Source: Symsagittifera roscoffensis (taxonomy: Eukaryota; Xenacoelomorpha; Acoela; Convolutidae). Taken from it: a DNA stretch of 64,000 bases. Below the pieces are notes generated by a model that had not been told where the DNA came from, ran no database searches, and worked only from the letters and a program-made list of their open reading frames with translations. Below, piece by piece: positions 20,201 through 32,200 of this stretch. Location of the stretch: positions 32,622,599 to 32,686,598 of the forward strand of contig NC_087063.1 of the NCBI RefSeq assembly GCF_963678635.1. The letters run 5' to 3'. Positions within the stretch are counted from its first letter, which is position 1. Every line of letters begins with the position of its first letter. The translations under genes were made by a program, and so were the position numbers.

Positions 20201-23200
20201 TCTGCAAAAATTTGGGAAAGTTCTTTGATTTTGTTTTTAGTCATCTTTCTACAAAAACTGTTTTCCAATTGCCCTTATTTTTCTATGACTGTAGAATGTG
20301 CTTGAGGTCTGTTTTTTGTTCAGATTTTTTATCACACCACGCATTATGGTCGGAAGATTCTGTGCTACTTGCACAGTAACAAGCTGTCCTTGTTTCTAAG
20401 TGTTGATAAAAGAATTGATTTATCACTTATTTGAGTCGTGCGGTTTTTTTTAAAGAAAATATCACAAAATTTCACGCTCCTAAATGTGATTTTTAGTGGT
20501 TTGAATTGATTTCTTTTGTTCAATACTATTTCTTTGCTAAATCGATGGCACATTGCGCTCTCCAATAACAAAATGCTAATTTAGCAAAAAAAATGTATAT
20601 CGATTTCATATAGTGAATTTATGAGTTCCAGTTTGGCAGTTTTTTAAGACCGTTTTTGTTCCGGCAAAATTGAGCCACTTTCGTCTTTAGATATACTATC
20701 TCTGAATCTAGCGCGTTTGAGAAAAATCGTGTTTGAAATTTTCAGTCCAGATAAAATTAATCAACAGCGGAAATGAAGGAAACATTAATTAGTCCATATT
20801 GGCACTATCGTAAAATGCAAACGCATCTTTAAAAAAACCGTACGTAATGTTGTGCGTCTTTTATAAATACCGCTTTGAAGTCAGGAAAAAGTTGTCGCTT
20901 CTAATAAACTATATTTTACATGTGGTCATGCTCTAGGTGGCCGTGACAAGAAGGGCTGTAGGATCCTTAGTTGCCCCTCGAAGAAGGAAACAGATCGATA
21001 TGCCTCTGAAGACTTGCAGCTGCTGATCACGTACCTCTTAGGAATCCCTTCTCAGGATGAAGGCAAACCAGGCTTCACTATCCTCGTGGACATGCGAAGA
21101 TGTAAATGGGAAACAGTCAAACCTCTTCTGAAAGCATTTGATGTAGGTCAAACAAACGAAGGCTACAAAGACTCAACAAGCAATTGACTTAATTACTTAA
21201 TGAATGTTTAGGATTCAAATAAAGAACAACAGATACAGTCCGCTTTGGTGATTCGACCAGACAATTTTCTACAAAAGCAAAAAGCCAATTTTGGGTCGTC
21301 TAAGTTATCGTTTGAGGTATGAATTAAATCGCTGCTTCAAATTTGACAATGAGTTCATGTATGATTTTAACAAAGTCTACTTTTGCTTCTAGACGTCAGT
21401 CATCAGTTTGGAAGCACTCGTTAAATTTATTGATAAGACGCAAGTTACAATTCACTTCGAAGGAACTTTAAACTACGATCATAACCAGTGGATTCATTTG
21501 AGACATTCATTCGAGACATTCACATGGCAGGCCAACAGTTTTCTAGCAAAACTAGAGAAGGTGCAAGAGCGCATGGCTTCAGTGGAACTTGCTGCGGACT
21601 CGCAAACAGCGCTTGTTGCTTCAAATCAGCATCAAAAATTCCAACAAGTGATCGAAAACGCTCCATTTCCGCAAATTGCGCAGCAAGGAATGTCACTAGA
21701 GCAAACTCTGAACCAATGTTGCTACTCCTCTAAGTTCTATACCAATTCATCAAGTGGGACAACAAGTTGTCAGTTAGTGTTGACAGGAAACCCAGACTTC
21801 GCTTCCTGGATCCCAAAAGTACATAACCTAGTCGAACGAATCCAGTTCTTCAGACCCCATCTGATGGAACTGTGGGGCTCGAACAGACAGCGGTTGGACC
21901 AATGTTACCAGCTGAGGGCATTTGAGGCGGATATGGTGATTGTGTTTCAATGGCTGGAGGAAAGTAGGAAGATATTTATGTTCACGTACAATCAAGTTTG
22001 CGATAGTTCTCAATCAGCATTGGCGCTACAGAAGAATGACGAGGCTTTCAACCAAGTTGCGACGGTAAATTTCCGATTATTCATACAAATTGTTCTAAAT
22101 CTAGGTTATGATAAAGTGATCGATACTTTAATGGATAAAGTGATAGTGATAGTACTTTTATGGATGGCTGCCTAAATTTTGCATAAAATTTTAAATTTTG
22201 CAACATTTTTTTGCATTCAAATTGAGTTTCAGGATGCTTTCAAGGAAATTGACCGTCTGGTTAGTCTGGCTGGTCACTTGGTCTCTAAAAACCATTACGC
22301 CAGACATGATATCACTCATGAAGCACAGCGTCTAGAACGAGAGCGAAATGTGTTTGCGGGAGTGCTGGCAGAAAGGACACGAATTATCTCTTTGACTGTC
22401 AAATTCTTCTCCAAAGCAGAGGATGTACGCTTAAGCTAAACTTGCCGTCAGACAATTGTATAAAAATAGGGTCTTTTCTATGATAGCTACGAATTTCATT
22501 GCTTAATCCAAGAGCTTTTTGTTTTATTGTCCTAGACTTATTTAAATAAAGTTAACAAATATTCATTTGGGAGGATTTAAAAATCAAGTAAAACCTTTCC
22601 AAAGTACAAAAGCCTCTGAAAAATCCTGAATCGAGTTAGTACAGTTACTAGAATGGGGATTCAAAGTTTGTTTGATCTGGATTGACGTAGCTTGTCATTT
22701 TCAGTTCATCAATTCAGTTCCAAGTTGGACAGAAGCCATTCTGGGAATAGATTTCACTATGACAGCCCCCAATGAACTCATAGACATGAAGGAGTCCCTC
22801 AACCAGGCATTCAACAAGATTAAAGTTTTCTACAACGAGGTACTTTCTCTGCTCTCAATAAAACTAATTATATTTTTTATACATGATTCTGCGTTGAATA
22901 CGTGGAGACGAAGTTCTAGATTCGGGTGTGCTTTTTGTCATCATGTTGTTTTTACACTGCTTTTGATATTCGTCGGTGTTCAAGGCCTTGATCGTCTTCC
23001 GTTTCGTAGTTTCTCGATATTTCTTCCGTCAATTGAAGTATCAGTTTTCATATATCAAGATCTAAGGCGGTTTTCAGATTTGTGTATTCAATACGAATTT
23101 GTATTCAATACGATTTTGTATTGAATTTTGGGCTCTTTTCCAGTTTCCCCCCTTCAAATTCAATTTTGAAAAGCTTAATTGAAAAGCTTAATTTGGCGTG

Positions 23201-26200
23201 GTTAACAAATCGACAACTGAACAAATTTGTTCTTCATACTTTACAGCGTAACATCACGCATTTAGCCGTAATAACACGTAAAACAAACATAAAACTCGGT
23301 ATTTTGAAAGGGGGGGGGACTGGAAAAGAGCCGAATTTTGTATTCAATACGATTTCGTCAAAATTTGATCCATTTCCAGGACTAAAGCGGTTTTCGTTTT
23401 TAAACTTGCGTGAGCAAGTGTTATGTATTCGGGAATTAGACTTTTTTCCAGTAAACAACTTTTCTTACTCATGTGAAGTTGCTTTATTGTTGAATCTTAT
23501 CCTTATCAAAGTTTAAATGTTTTCCCACTTTTCCTAGAGGTAATGCGGTTGAATTTGTACCCAAAGATCTGGGTTCGAGTCCCGGCCGGACCTTGTTTTT
23601 TTTTTCAGTGTGAATGAAATTGAAAATTTTTTCCGGGGAAATTTGAATTGACGGATTTTCGTTTGCATGCTTATGTTTTGGCAGCTTAGTTGCCACACCG
23701 GGGAGTGTTTTTGTGCTGTCAGTAATTTTCATCTGAGATACAAGTGTTTTGGCTTACTCCTGTCAGTTGTAATTTTCATACCCCTTCGTTGTATATTTTC
23801 CTTGGTTTTACATTTCAAATAATCATCTAAATCATTCTGCACAATTAGCCATCATATTGAAGTCCTCCATCCTTTGATCAAGCTGTAAACGAAATTTTTC
23901 AAAAATGTTTTCCCGGTGTCTAGAAAGGATATTTTTCCTGTGTAAATTGGTTCTGATTATTAAGAGTAATGAACGTGTCTTAAAATGCTCTAATAACTAC
24001 AGATATCCTACAGAGTTGGCTGCTTACAGAGTTGGCTGACAAGCATCGCCCTCACCTGAGAAAAAATATTCAAATATTCGTTTGATATTTTCATTTTTTG
24101 AAAGAAGAGTATGATTGTAGCATTTTGTGCTACCTTCTGTAATTTTCAGTTCATTGTTCTTCGTTGACTGTAGTACTCTAAGTATACCGGATTTGATAAG
24201 CAATGATATCTTATTTGGAAAGTGTCAATCAGGAAATTTATGACTGAAAGTAATAAGGCTCTTAAGTTGTATATTGTTAACTGCATATATTGTTAGGGTG
24301 TATACTGTCAGCAGTGGGTATGACTGCTTTTCGAATGTTTAATCACTAAGTGAGCAAACTTTGAATCTAATTCAAATAGTAAACTTGACCTGATTGTAGG
24401 TGGGTCAACTGGCTAAAGCGCTACTGGAACTGCTTTTACAACCCCCTCCAGTAGACGAATACGGAAATGGACAATCATGGGCCAATGATTTGAATTACAG
24501 TGTTTGCAGTGACCCAGTTTCAGCCATGAAGACTCGAGTTCTGAAAGATTTCCAACATCTCGAAATGGCATATGAGAACAAACTACAATGCATTAGTTTA
24601 TTCATTGCCGTTGAAATGTTTGAAAAAGACGTAAACGCGGTTGTGAGTTGGATTGACGATCATGGTGAACCCTTCATAAGGAAAACTACAAATATCGGAA
24701 AGTCTCTGACCAGAACCAAAGCGCTGGTCAGGAAGCACGATGAATTTATAACGATTGCCAAAAGCACCCAGAAGAACGCCCAAAAAGTGGTGCAGACTGG
24801 CAATGAGCTTCTACGTCTTGGAGTTGGAGACCAGTCCAAAATATCCAAGTACATCAATCTAATCCAGGTGAAAATGAACCAATTTCAGGAGAAAGTCGAT
24901 TACAGGACCAATTTGCTCCAACTTGCTTTTAAATTTTACGACAACATGAAAAATATAAACGCATGGATCAAGCTGCTTAAAGAGAAACTAAGTGACAATT
25001 CGGTCCCGGAAACATTAGAAGCTGTCAGAAGCGCAAAGAAATCGTTTGAGACTGAACGCAATGCAACAATTGACGCAATGCTGGACTGTCGGAATGATGG
25101 CGAGAAATTGAGAGAGGAGCTACGTCAAATGGCAATTGACAACGATGACTCAAGAAAGTATACCTTGCCTGATGTTGTGAACGAAAGTATGACCAGTTCT
25201 GAGAAGAGTGATAGTGGTATTGGCAGTGAACGGAGTGTGAACGAAGCCAGAGGGAAATCGAGGAGTGGAAATTCTGGAGCTGGCGCTGGAACAGTTGATG
25301 AAGCTGGATACCGAGCTGTAACTGAGTTGATAGCGAGTCTAGACGATCATAGACGTGAACTAGATGAATTGTGGAGTAATCGGAAGTTCAGTTTGGATTT
25401 GGGGGAGCAGCTTCGCTGGTTCGAACAACGATGTCGAGAGATCAACGAAAACGCGAGTTATTGGGTTGCACAACTGGATGAAATCAGACGACACGAAAAT
25501 GCCAATAGTGTTGCGCAGATGTTGCAAAACTCTTCGGAAGCCGTGAATGCAACAGTTCAAAATGCAAAAGAAGTTTTAAAAGCAGGACAGGAGTTGTATT
25601 TGTATGTTCGGAATGTGACCAACATTCATTTTTTCGACTGTAATTTGATGGGAATAAGCGCGGATGAATACGTTAAAAAGTTGTGGACTGATTTGAAAGA
25701 TAATGTAGAGACACTTCAAGAATCAGACAACCAACAAAGACAACAATTTCAGCTGCAAATTGAGGTCAACAACTTTGAAGACGAATGCAAGGAAGCGTTA
25801 GACTGGATTCAAACAGCTGAGAATCAACTGAACCATTCTCCTATTCAACTGTCTTGCTTGGACGATGCGTCGAAACTCGAAGACGAAACTCGACATTTTC
25901 ATGCCTGTCTGCAAAAACAGCATCAAAGTATCCTTGGAGTGTATCGTCGGGCAGAGTTTATTCTGAGCTCAATGGAGTATATAAATTCAGATCCAGGAGC
26001 TTCAAATGGCGACGATATGTACCAGGATGACTTCAAAGGTAATGTCAGGATCAATCAGCTGGCGAAGCAAATTGCCGACGATTGGGGTCGTCTAGTTTCG
26101 AGAGTTGAATACAGGAATGACTTGGCCAGGACAGCTAGTAACTTCTTCAAGACTCATGCTAACTTGGTCGACACATTAGAATCCCTTCAGAGGGACTTCA

Positions 26201-29200
26201 GCTTAGAGGAGGATACGTCACCAGATATGCCGGTCGAAGCTTTGAGATCACTTCTCGCTAAACACAGCAGCTGCAAAGATGATTTCACAAAGCTATGTGG
26301 TTTCATCCGTAAATTATCTGAAGGTTTCTTGGCACAGCTTCTGAGAAAAGTTAACCATGAGCCTTTCAGTTCGGATAAGCGGGATGACAAGATCTCGAAA
26401 AATGTTGTTCAGCAGAAAATGGATTCGGTTTTGGTCTCGGAAACTAACTTACTAGCTGCATGGGACAAGCGAAAGAAACGACTCGACACTCATTTGAAAG
26501 TTGCAGAGCTTAGACATGACTGTGAAAATGTTCTCAAATGGCTAAAGAATAATCGGGAAGTCTACATTAATGCTACTACAGGAATCATCGCGGGGGCGCA
26601 GCCTTTAACAGGCGACCAACTGCGACTTGTCATTTCTCAGCATGAATCATTCAGGCAACAAGCTAGACAACAGAAACAGAATGTAGAGGAGCTCATGTGC
26701 CGTTTCGCAGACCTGAAGAACTCCCAAACGCCCGTCTCCGAAACTTCAGATAAGGTTCCGAGTAGTCCTTCACTGGTACATCCGACACTTCAGATGAACG
26801 ATTTACAAAAACTGTGCAAAAAAGTATATGCTACGTATAAGTGCTTCCACAAAGATACTGACGCAATATGTGCCCAGAGTTACAGACTGCTGGGTGCACC
26901 ACCGCCTTGGGAAAAACTGGTTCCGTTGCAATTGGAATGTCCAGCACCGGATACGCCAGTTGGAACTGGGAATCTGTCATCTGGTGTTTCAACTCCCGGT
27001 TCCGGGACGCCAGGCACTGATACGATAGGCCAGTTGCAGCCAGTCCCGTCTACGCCTGTGATTGATAGTGAGAAATGCAGACTTGAAAGAAAACGAGACT
27101 TCGTTATAAACGAATTATTAGAAACAGAAAAACTCTACGTCAAAGACTTAGAACTATGCGTGAAAAACTACTTGGGTAGTTTCAAAAGTGCGCCCAATAT
27201 GCCACCTACATTAATGGACAAGAAGTCAATCATATTTGCGAACATTGAACAGATCTACAATTTCCATTCAGAGTAAGATCGATTTTATGGTGTAGCGGCG
27301 GGTTTTACAAGATTAAGAAGACAAAATATACTTGTCATGACCTATTTAGTCCGCATGCCAATTTTTATAACTATCAGAAAATGTGAACTAAAAAATTACA
27401 GGTGGGTGGTTAAAGGAAAACAAGCCAAAAATTTTTCATATTTTGTTAAGTGCTGCAACATTTTTTGGCACTTGTTTATCTGCAATTTCGCTCCCCCCAA
27501 CTTTCACAATTCAACCCAGCCAACCGTGTTAACTTTTTTCTCTTTAACTCTAAAATACTCGCTATTGATGATTGTAAGATTAACAAGGGGCAGGGCGGCA
27601 GGGGTATTGGATGAAATAAAAAAGACTAAAAGTATGAAAGTAGGTAATCACACCTCTTTGTGTAAGTTGCTCAGTCTCTGGGGAGCTATTCGGAAGTAGT
27701 CCTCCGAACTCAGTCCATATTGCAATCCGGTAATTTTTTTGTTCTCAGGACTTTTCTAGACTCATGTCTAATTTCTTCTTGTTTCATAATGCATTTACAC
27801 TAGCGATCAGTATTTACACTAGCGTTATTACGATCCTTCTTTTTTCTAACCTAACTCGCAAATAAAAGCGTTCATTTAAAGTTTCACTTATTTCGAAATT
27901 TCAAGGTAGCATTGGAAATTGCGCATAGCATCTGTTCTCTGCTTTATTTTGGGCTAGTTTTTGGGTACTATTAAGCGTCCGTGGCTGATTAGTTAGTATG
28001 CGAGACTCCTAATCTCTAGTTTGGAGGTTCGAATCTTAGACGAAAACGAATTTTAGCTAGTACGAGGCTTATTTCTAATTTTTCCTATTGCACTTTATAG
28101 AACTGCTTTTCGTCGTATTCTCGCTAGTTTTTGCGAAACGAAGCTTCGCCTGTATTAAATTTTTCAGCGTTACCGGCCCACTTAGCCTGGAGGAAAAATG
28201 CCAGGGACGGCAAAGATTCTGGGTTCGAATCTGACCAGGACCTGTTTGTTTTTCAAATGGGAAATTCTATTTCAAATAGAATTGTCGGCCTATTATTTTT
28301 CAGCTTATCCTTTATCGGCTTAGTTGCCAAATCTCGAAATTATCTTTTTTTTTGCTGCGCGCATCATTTTTAATGTTGCTTTTAGTGTTTTTTTTTTACT
28401 CCTACTGTTTTTAACTTTACTTACCTTTGCTTCATATTTTTTTTGTTTCGCTCAAAATTTTTTTTTGGCCCAAATTATTTCGGCCTATTTTTTATCGGCT
28501 TAATGAACTACGTTTCGGTTGTTTTGAATGAACCAATTTTTACGCTCCTCTCTGCACTTTTTAAGTAGGTTGTGTTTTTACCACTCGGTCTGTTGAAATT
28601 GCATTTTTTCGTTTTCTTGGCTTGTTTTATATACCTGTTTACTATAGCCTTATTAATCTCTTTTTGCGTCGTTCGATGTGCGAAAAAAAGTTTTTGGAAG
28701 CCTGTTAGTGATGAGGTTAATCGTTTTGAATTAGTTTTGATTAAAAAAATCTGCTCAGGTATTTAAGACTTTGACACCGCTTGGTTACACTTGCGATCAG
28801 CTCATTATATTATTATGAACCTTCTTTTTCTAACCCATAAATAAAAGTGTTCATTAAAAGTGTTCGCTTATTTGGAAAATTCACTGTAGCATTGGAAATT
28901 GCATAGCATCTGTTGTCTTCTGTACTTGTGGCTTGTGTTTGCTGCCTATTTAGCGTCCGTGGCTGAGTGGTTAGTGTATGAGACTCTTAATCTCTAGGTT
29001 GCACGTTCGAATCTCAGACAAAGCCGTTTTTTTAAACTAATTCGAGGCTTTTTTCTAATTTTCCTTCTGGCACTTTATAGAGCTGCTTTTTGTCGCGTTC
29101 TCAAGTGTTGCGAAGCGAGGCTTCGCCTCTGTGTTAACTTTGTTCCGATGCTCATTTTGCATTCTATTAGTTGGGCATGTTTTTTCACAACTATTTTCCC

Positions 29201-32200
29201 TCATTTTGATAGATCTGTTTGTATCGCAAGTAGTGCGAGCTCAGCTTCGCCTCTCGCCTCTGTGTCGATTTTTTTCGTCAATTTAAAAGAATGTAACCCT
29301 TAGTTTCGGAAAAATATTTTATTGGACTAATGAAAATTGAAAGGAGAATTGGCTGAACATTGAGGTTGTGTGATCTTGAAAATACTTGAAAAGTTTGCAG
29401 GTGGGGTGAAGAAAAAGAGCCCTTTTATTGGTTGAAAAAGTCCTTACTGATAATTTTTTTCTAGAATATTCTTGAAAGAATTGGAAGGCTACAGAGGCAG
29501 GCCGGAGGATGTTGGCCATGGATTTGTGAGAAACGCAAACAAGTTCAAGCATCTATATGTGGAGTATTGTAAGAACATGCCTGATTCAAACAGGGTCATC
29601 CTCATGCCGGAGTCAAGTGCGTTTTTTGAGGTTAGTGAAGGTCCATTCTTGCGGAGCTTAATAATTCCTTGATTAAAAAAGCGAGTTTTTGTCATCACCG
29701 AAAACAAGCATTTTTTGAAGGAAAATGTTAGCCAATAATTCCTAGATGTGAATTTCGCTGGCTGGAAACTTAGTAAAGCCTTTGATAAAACAGGAAATGA
29801 AGTCACTGTTTGTTCATGACTATTTATTGTCAGAAGTAAAACTAACAAATCTGTTTTGTTTAATTTTTCCAGACTGTTAAAGAGAGCTGCAAGCTGACTC
29901 TCGAAATCCAGTCGTGTCTGATCAAACCAGTGCAGCGTATCACCAAGTACGGTCTGCTGCTGAAGGACTTGTTGAGCTGCTGTGACTTCCAATCCGAGAT
30001 CAAGGAAGCTCTGGAGCTGATGCGCAATGTGCCCCAGAAAGCAAACGACACTATGCACCTCTCTTTGCTTCAAAATGTACCAAAGGAGGTAGGTGTGCCG
30101 GCTTCATTATTATATGAAAAGTAATATATCTGACTTGTAGCTCTAAAACAATATATTGATTCTGTTTAATGACAACGATCGAAAGGCAATAGCAACTGAT
30201 GTACTCCTTATTCTTTGGCGAATGCAGGAATGAGCTTTTTCTTGGATGTTAGTTGAGGTTGAAGTGCCTTCAATTTATGATGCCAGAAGATAGCTCGTTC
30301 TTGTTTTACAAAGATGTTTTTGTTCCGACCATTTCAAAAATGTGGAGGAACTTTGTATTCGTGTGTGTTTAAGTGTTTCTTTTTGTTTTCCTCGCATAAT
30401 CAAAGACCACAAAATTCATTGATTGGGTCGATTTATATATCATTTTCTAGTCATATGTCTTTACACCAGCGAAGCGTACTGTATTATTACGAAAAAAAAA
30501 TTCAAATAAAAACGCTCATTGGTGGCACTTTTGTATATTTCTATTTAATCATATTTCGGCATATTTAAGCATAGGCAGTTTAAAAGTATATGTTGCGGCG
30601 TTATTTTTGGCTAGTGTAGGGTTTTGTTGAAAACAACAGGTATTGTGAAAATTTATGAGATTTAGTGTTTTTTGTTGTATTTTTGCGACGCATTGGAAAC
30701 ATTTTTCTCAAAATTTTTGCTCAAAATACTGAGCCGATTTTCAAAAAAAGGACACCAATGGACAAACTGGCGGCTCTTTTTAGTGCCTGCATACTTTGCT
30801 AGTCTCTCTCCGTTCTACGGCCTTCGAAAGTTTCGGAGGGGGATTTTTGACCTATTTTTTTATTTTACTTTTCATTTTCCCAAATACTAAATGCGCAAAT
30901 CTGAGATGTACGTTTTAATCAAAAAAAGAAATCATGGGGATCCCTCTTTTCAGGCGGCTATTCCCCAATTTTGGTAGAAAAAAGTTATGTCCTCAAACAA
31001 GTATATTTTTTGACATATTTGTTAATTCTTAAATCTTTTTGAGTTTTCTCAAAAACTACCTTGCCAAATCGGAGATCAAGGGTTAAACCCATAGAAAAAA
31101 ACTAATAATTTAATTTTTTTCTGTGTAAGCGGCTATGTTTGAAATTTTGACCGTTTTTTTGGAAACTTTTTTTTTAAATTAAATAGCTGATTCTGAGTTT
31201 GTTATTTCAAGCAAATTAACATGGTGCTTAGATTTTCCCTGTGTAATCTGTTAAACTCTATTTTTTGCAGAAAAGCTCATATGGACATCGCACAAAATCC
31301 AATTTCTGAAATTTATACCGTTGTAGAATTTTAAAACTTTCTGAAATTTGTACCGTTTTTAGCACGAAAACTACTAGCTAAATCTGATATTAAGGGTTCA
31401 ATTTAAAAAGCATGGCATAGAAGTCTTCCCTGCGTAAAATGCCATACCCATGCTTTATTAGAGAAAAGTAAATGGATTGAGGAAAAGTCAAATTTTACAA
31501 TATTTGATTGTTTCTTGGAATCTTTTTTCACTTTTTTTTTCGAAAACTACTCAGTCAATTCTGAGAAAATGAAGTCAGTCGAAAGAGTGAGTAATAGTTT
31601 TTCCCTCTAGATAAGCTGCTAATCCCCTAGTCAACTAGGGAAATTTCTAGTGTTTTGCGTAAAGTGCATTTTTGAAAGTTACGCATTTCGGCATCAGTAC
31701 AATCAAAGTTTAAAATATTAAAACAGGTGCACCCAGCATTATTTGGGCCACTAGTTTACCTCAAAGTGACCGTGACTTGAATGTTAGAACGTGAGGATCC
31801 TAATCAACAAGTGGGTGATTCAAATCAGGAATATTGAATTACTTTTTGCGATACGGAATATCGAATTGAATATATAGGTCTTGGTGATTTTTTTCAGGAA
31901 AGTCTTGAAATGCTCTGAAAACTACAGATGTGCATTCATAGATATTGATGCATTTATGAATGCACTTAGGTATATATGCACTTTTTGAGTTCAATTGAAT
32001 TTCATCCGCTGAAAATTACCTAAATAGCGCTCGCCAAAAACGAACGTAAAATTGGCGCAAAAAACGTGAAGAATTTCTGTTTCGAAAGTGGAATTTAATT
32101 TTAAGATTTTCGAGCGGACTAAAAATTTTAGTTATTGATCCAGCAAGTTGGATAATGCTATCAAACAACACCATTCATTAATTGTTTTAGAAATTGAACG

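Larger units (their letters stand above)
14299..20936 (+). other. Proposed intron 1 of the trio-like gene, repeat-filled
   Basis: No exon was recognised. It contains a SINE-B copy (15645-15860), a palindromic CTTCGCC-type sequence (16847), a B-box tRNA-like segment (17110-17180), two consecutive MITE copies (17327-17927), and two diverged copies of a ~560-bp dispersed repeat (18305-18870 and 19855-20400). The rest is T-tract-rich DNA. Confidence 0.6.
27273..29464 (+). other. Intron carrying SINE-A and SINE-B copies
   Basis: It holds SINE-A at 27975-28158, SINE-B at 28166-28360 and SINE-A again at 28953-29140, each with its palindromic or T-rich tail, plus a partial palindromic tail at 29226. 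No exon was seen. Confidence 0.6.

Noticed and set aside
22064-22175. Reading the Sec14/spectrin exon on to its stop at 22175
   Set aside because: A GTAAAT donor at 22065 joins in phase to the exon at 22233, and the read-through is repetitive (DKVID, DKVIV) intron sequence.
28953-29023. tRNA-Lys(CTT) gene
   Set aside because: The anticodon arm and B box are good, but the acceptor stem does not close and a SINE tail follows; other copies have altered anticodons.
29489-30073. 194-codon minus-strand frame
   Set aside because: It lies antisense to the two DH1 exons and crosses the intron between them; the plus strand has clear homology and splice sites.
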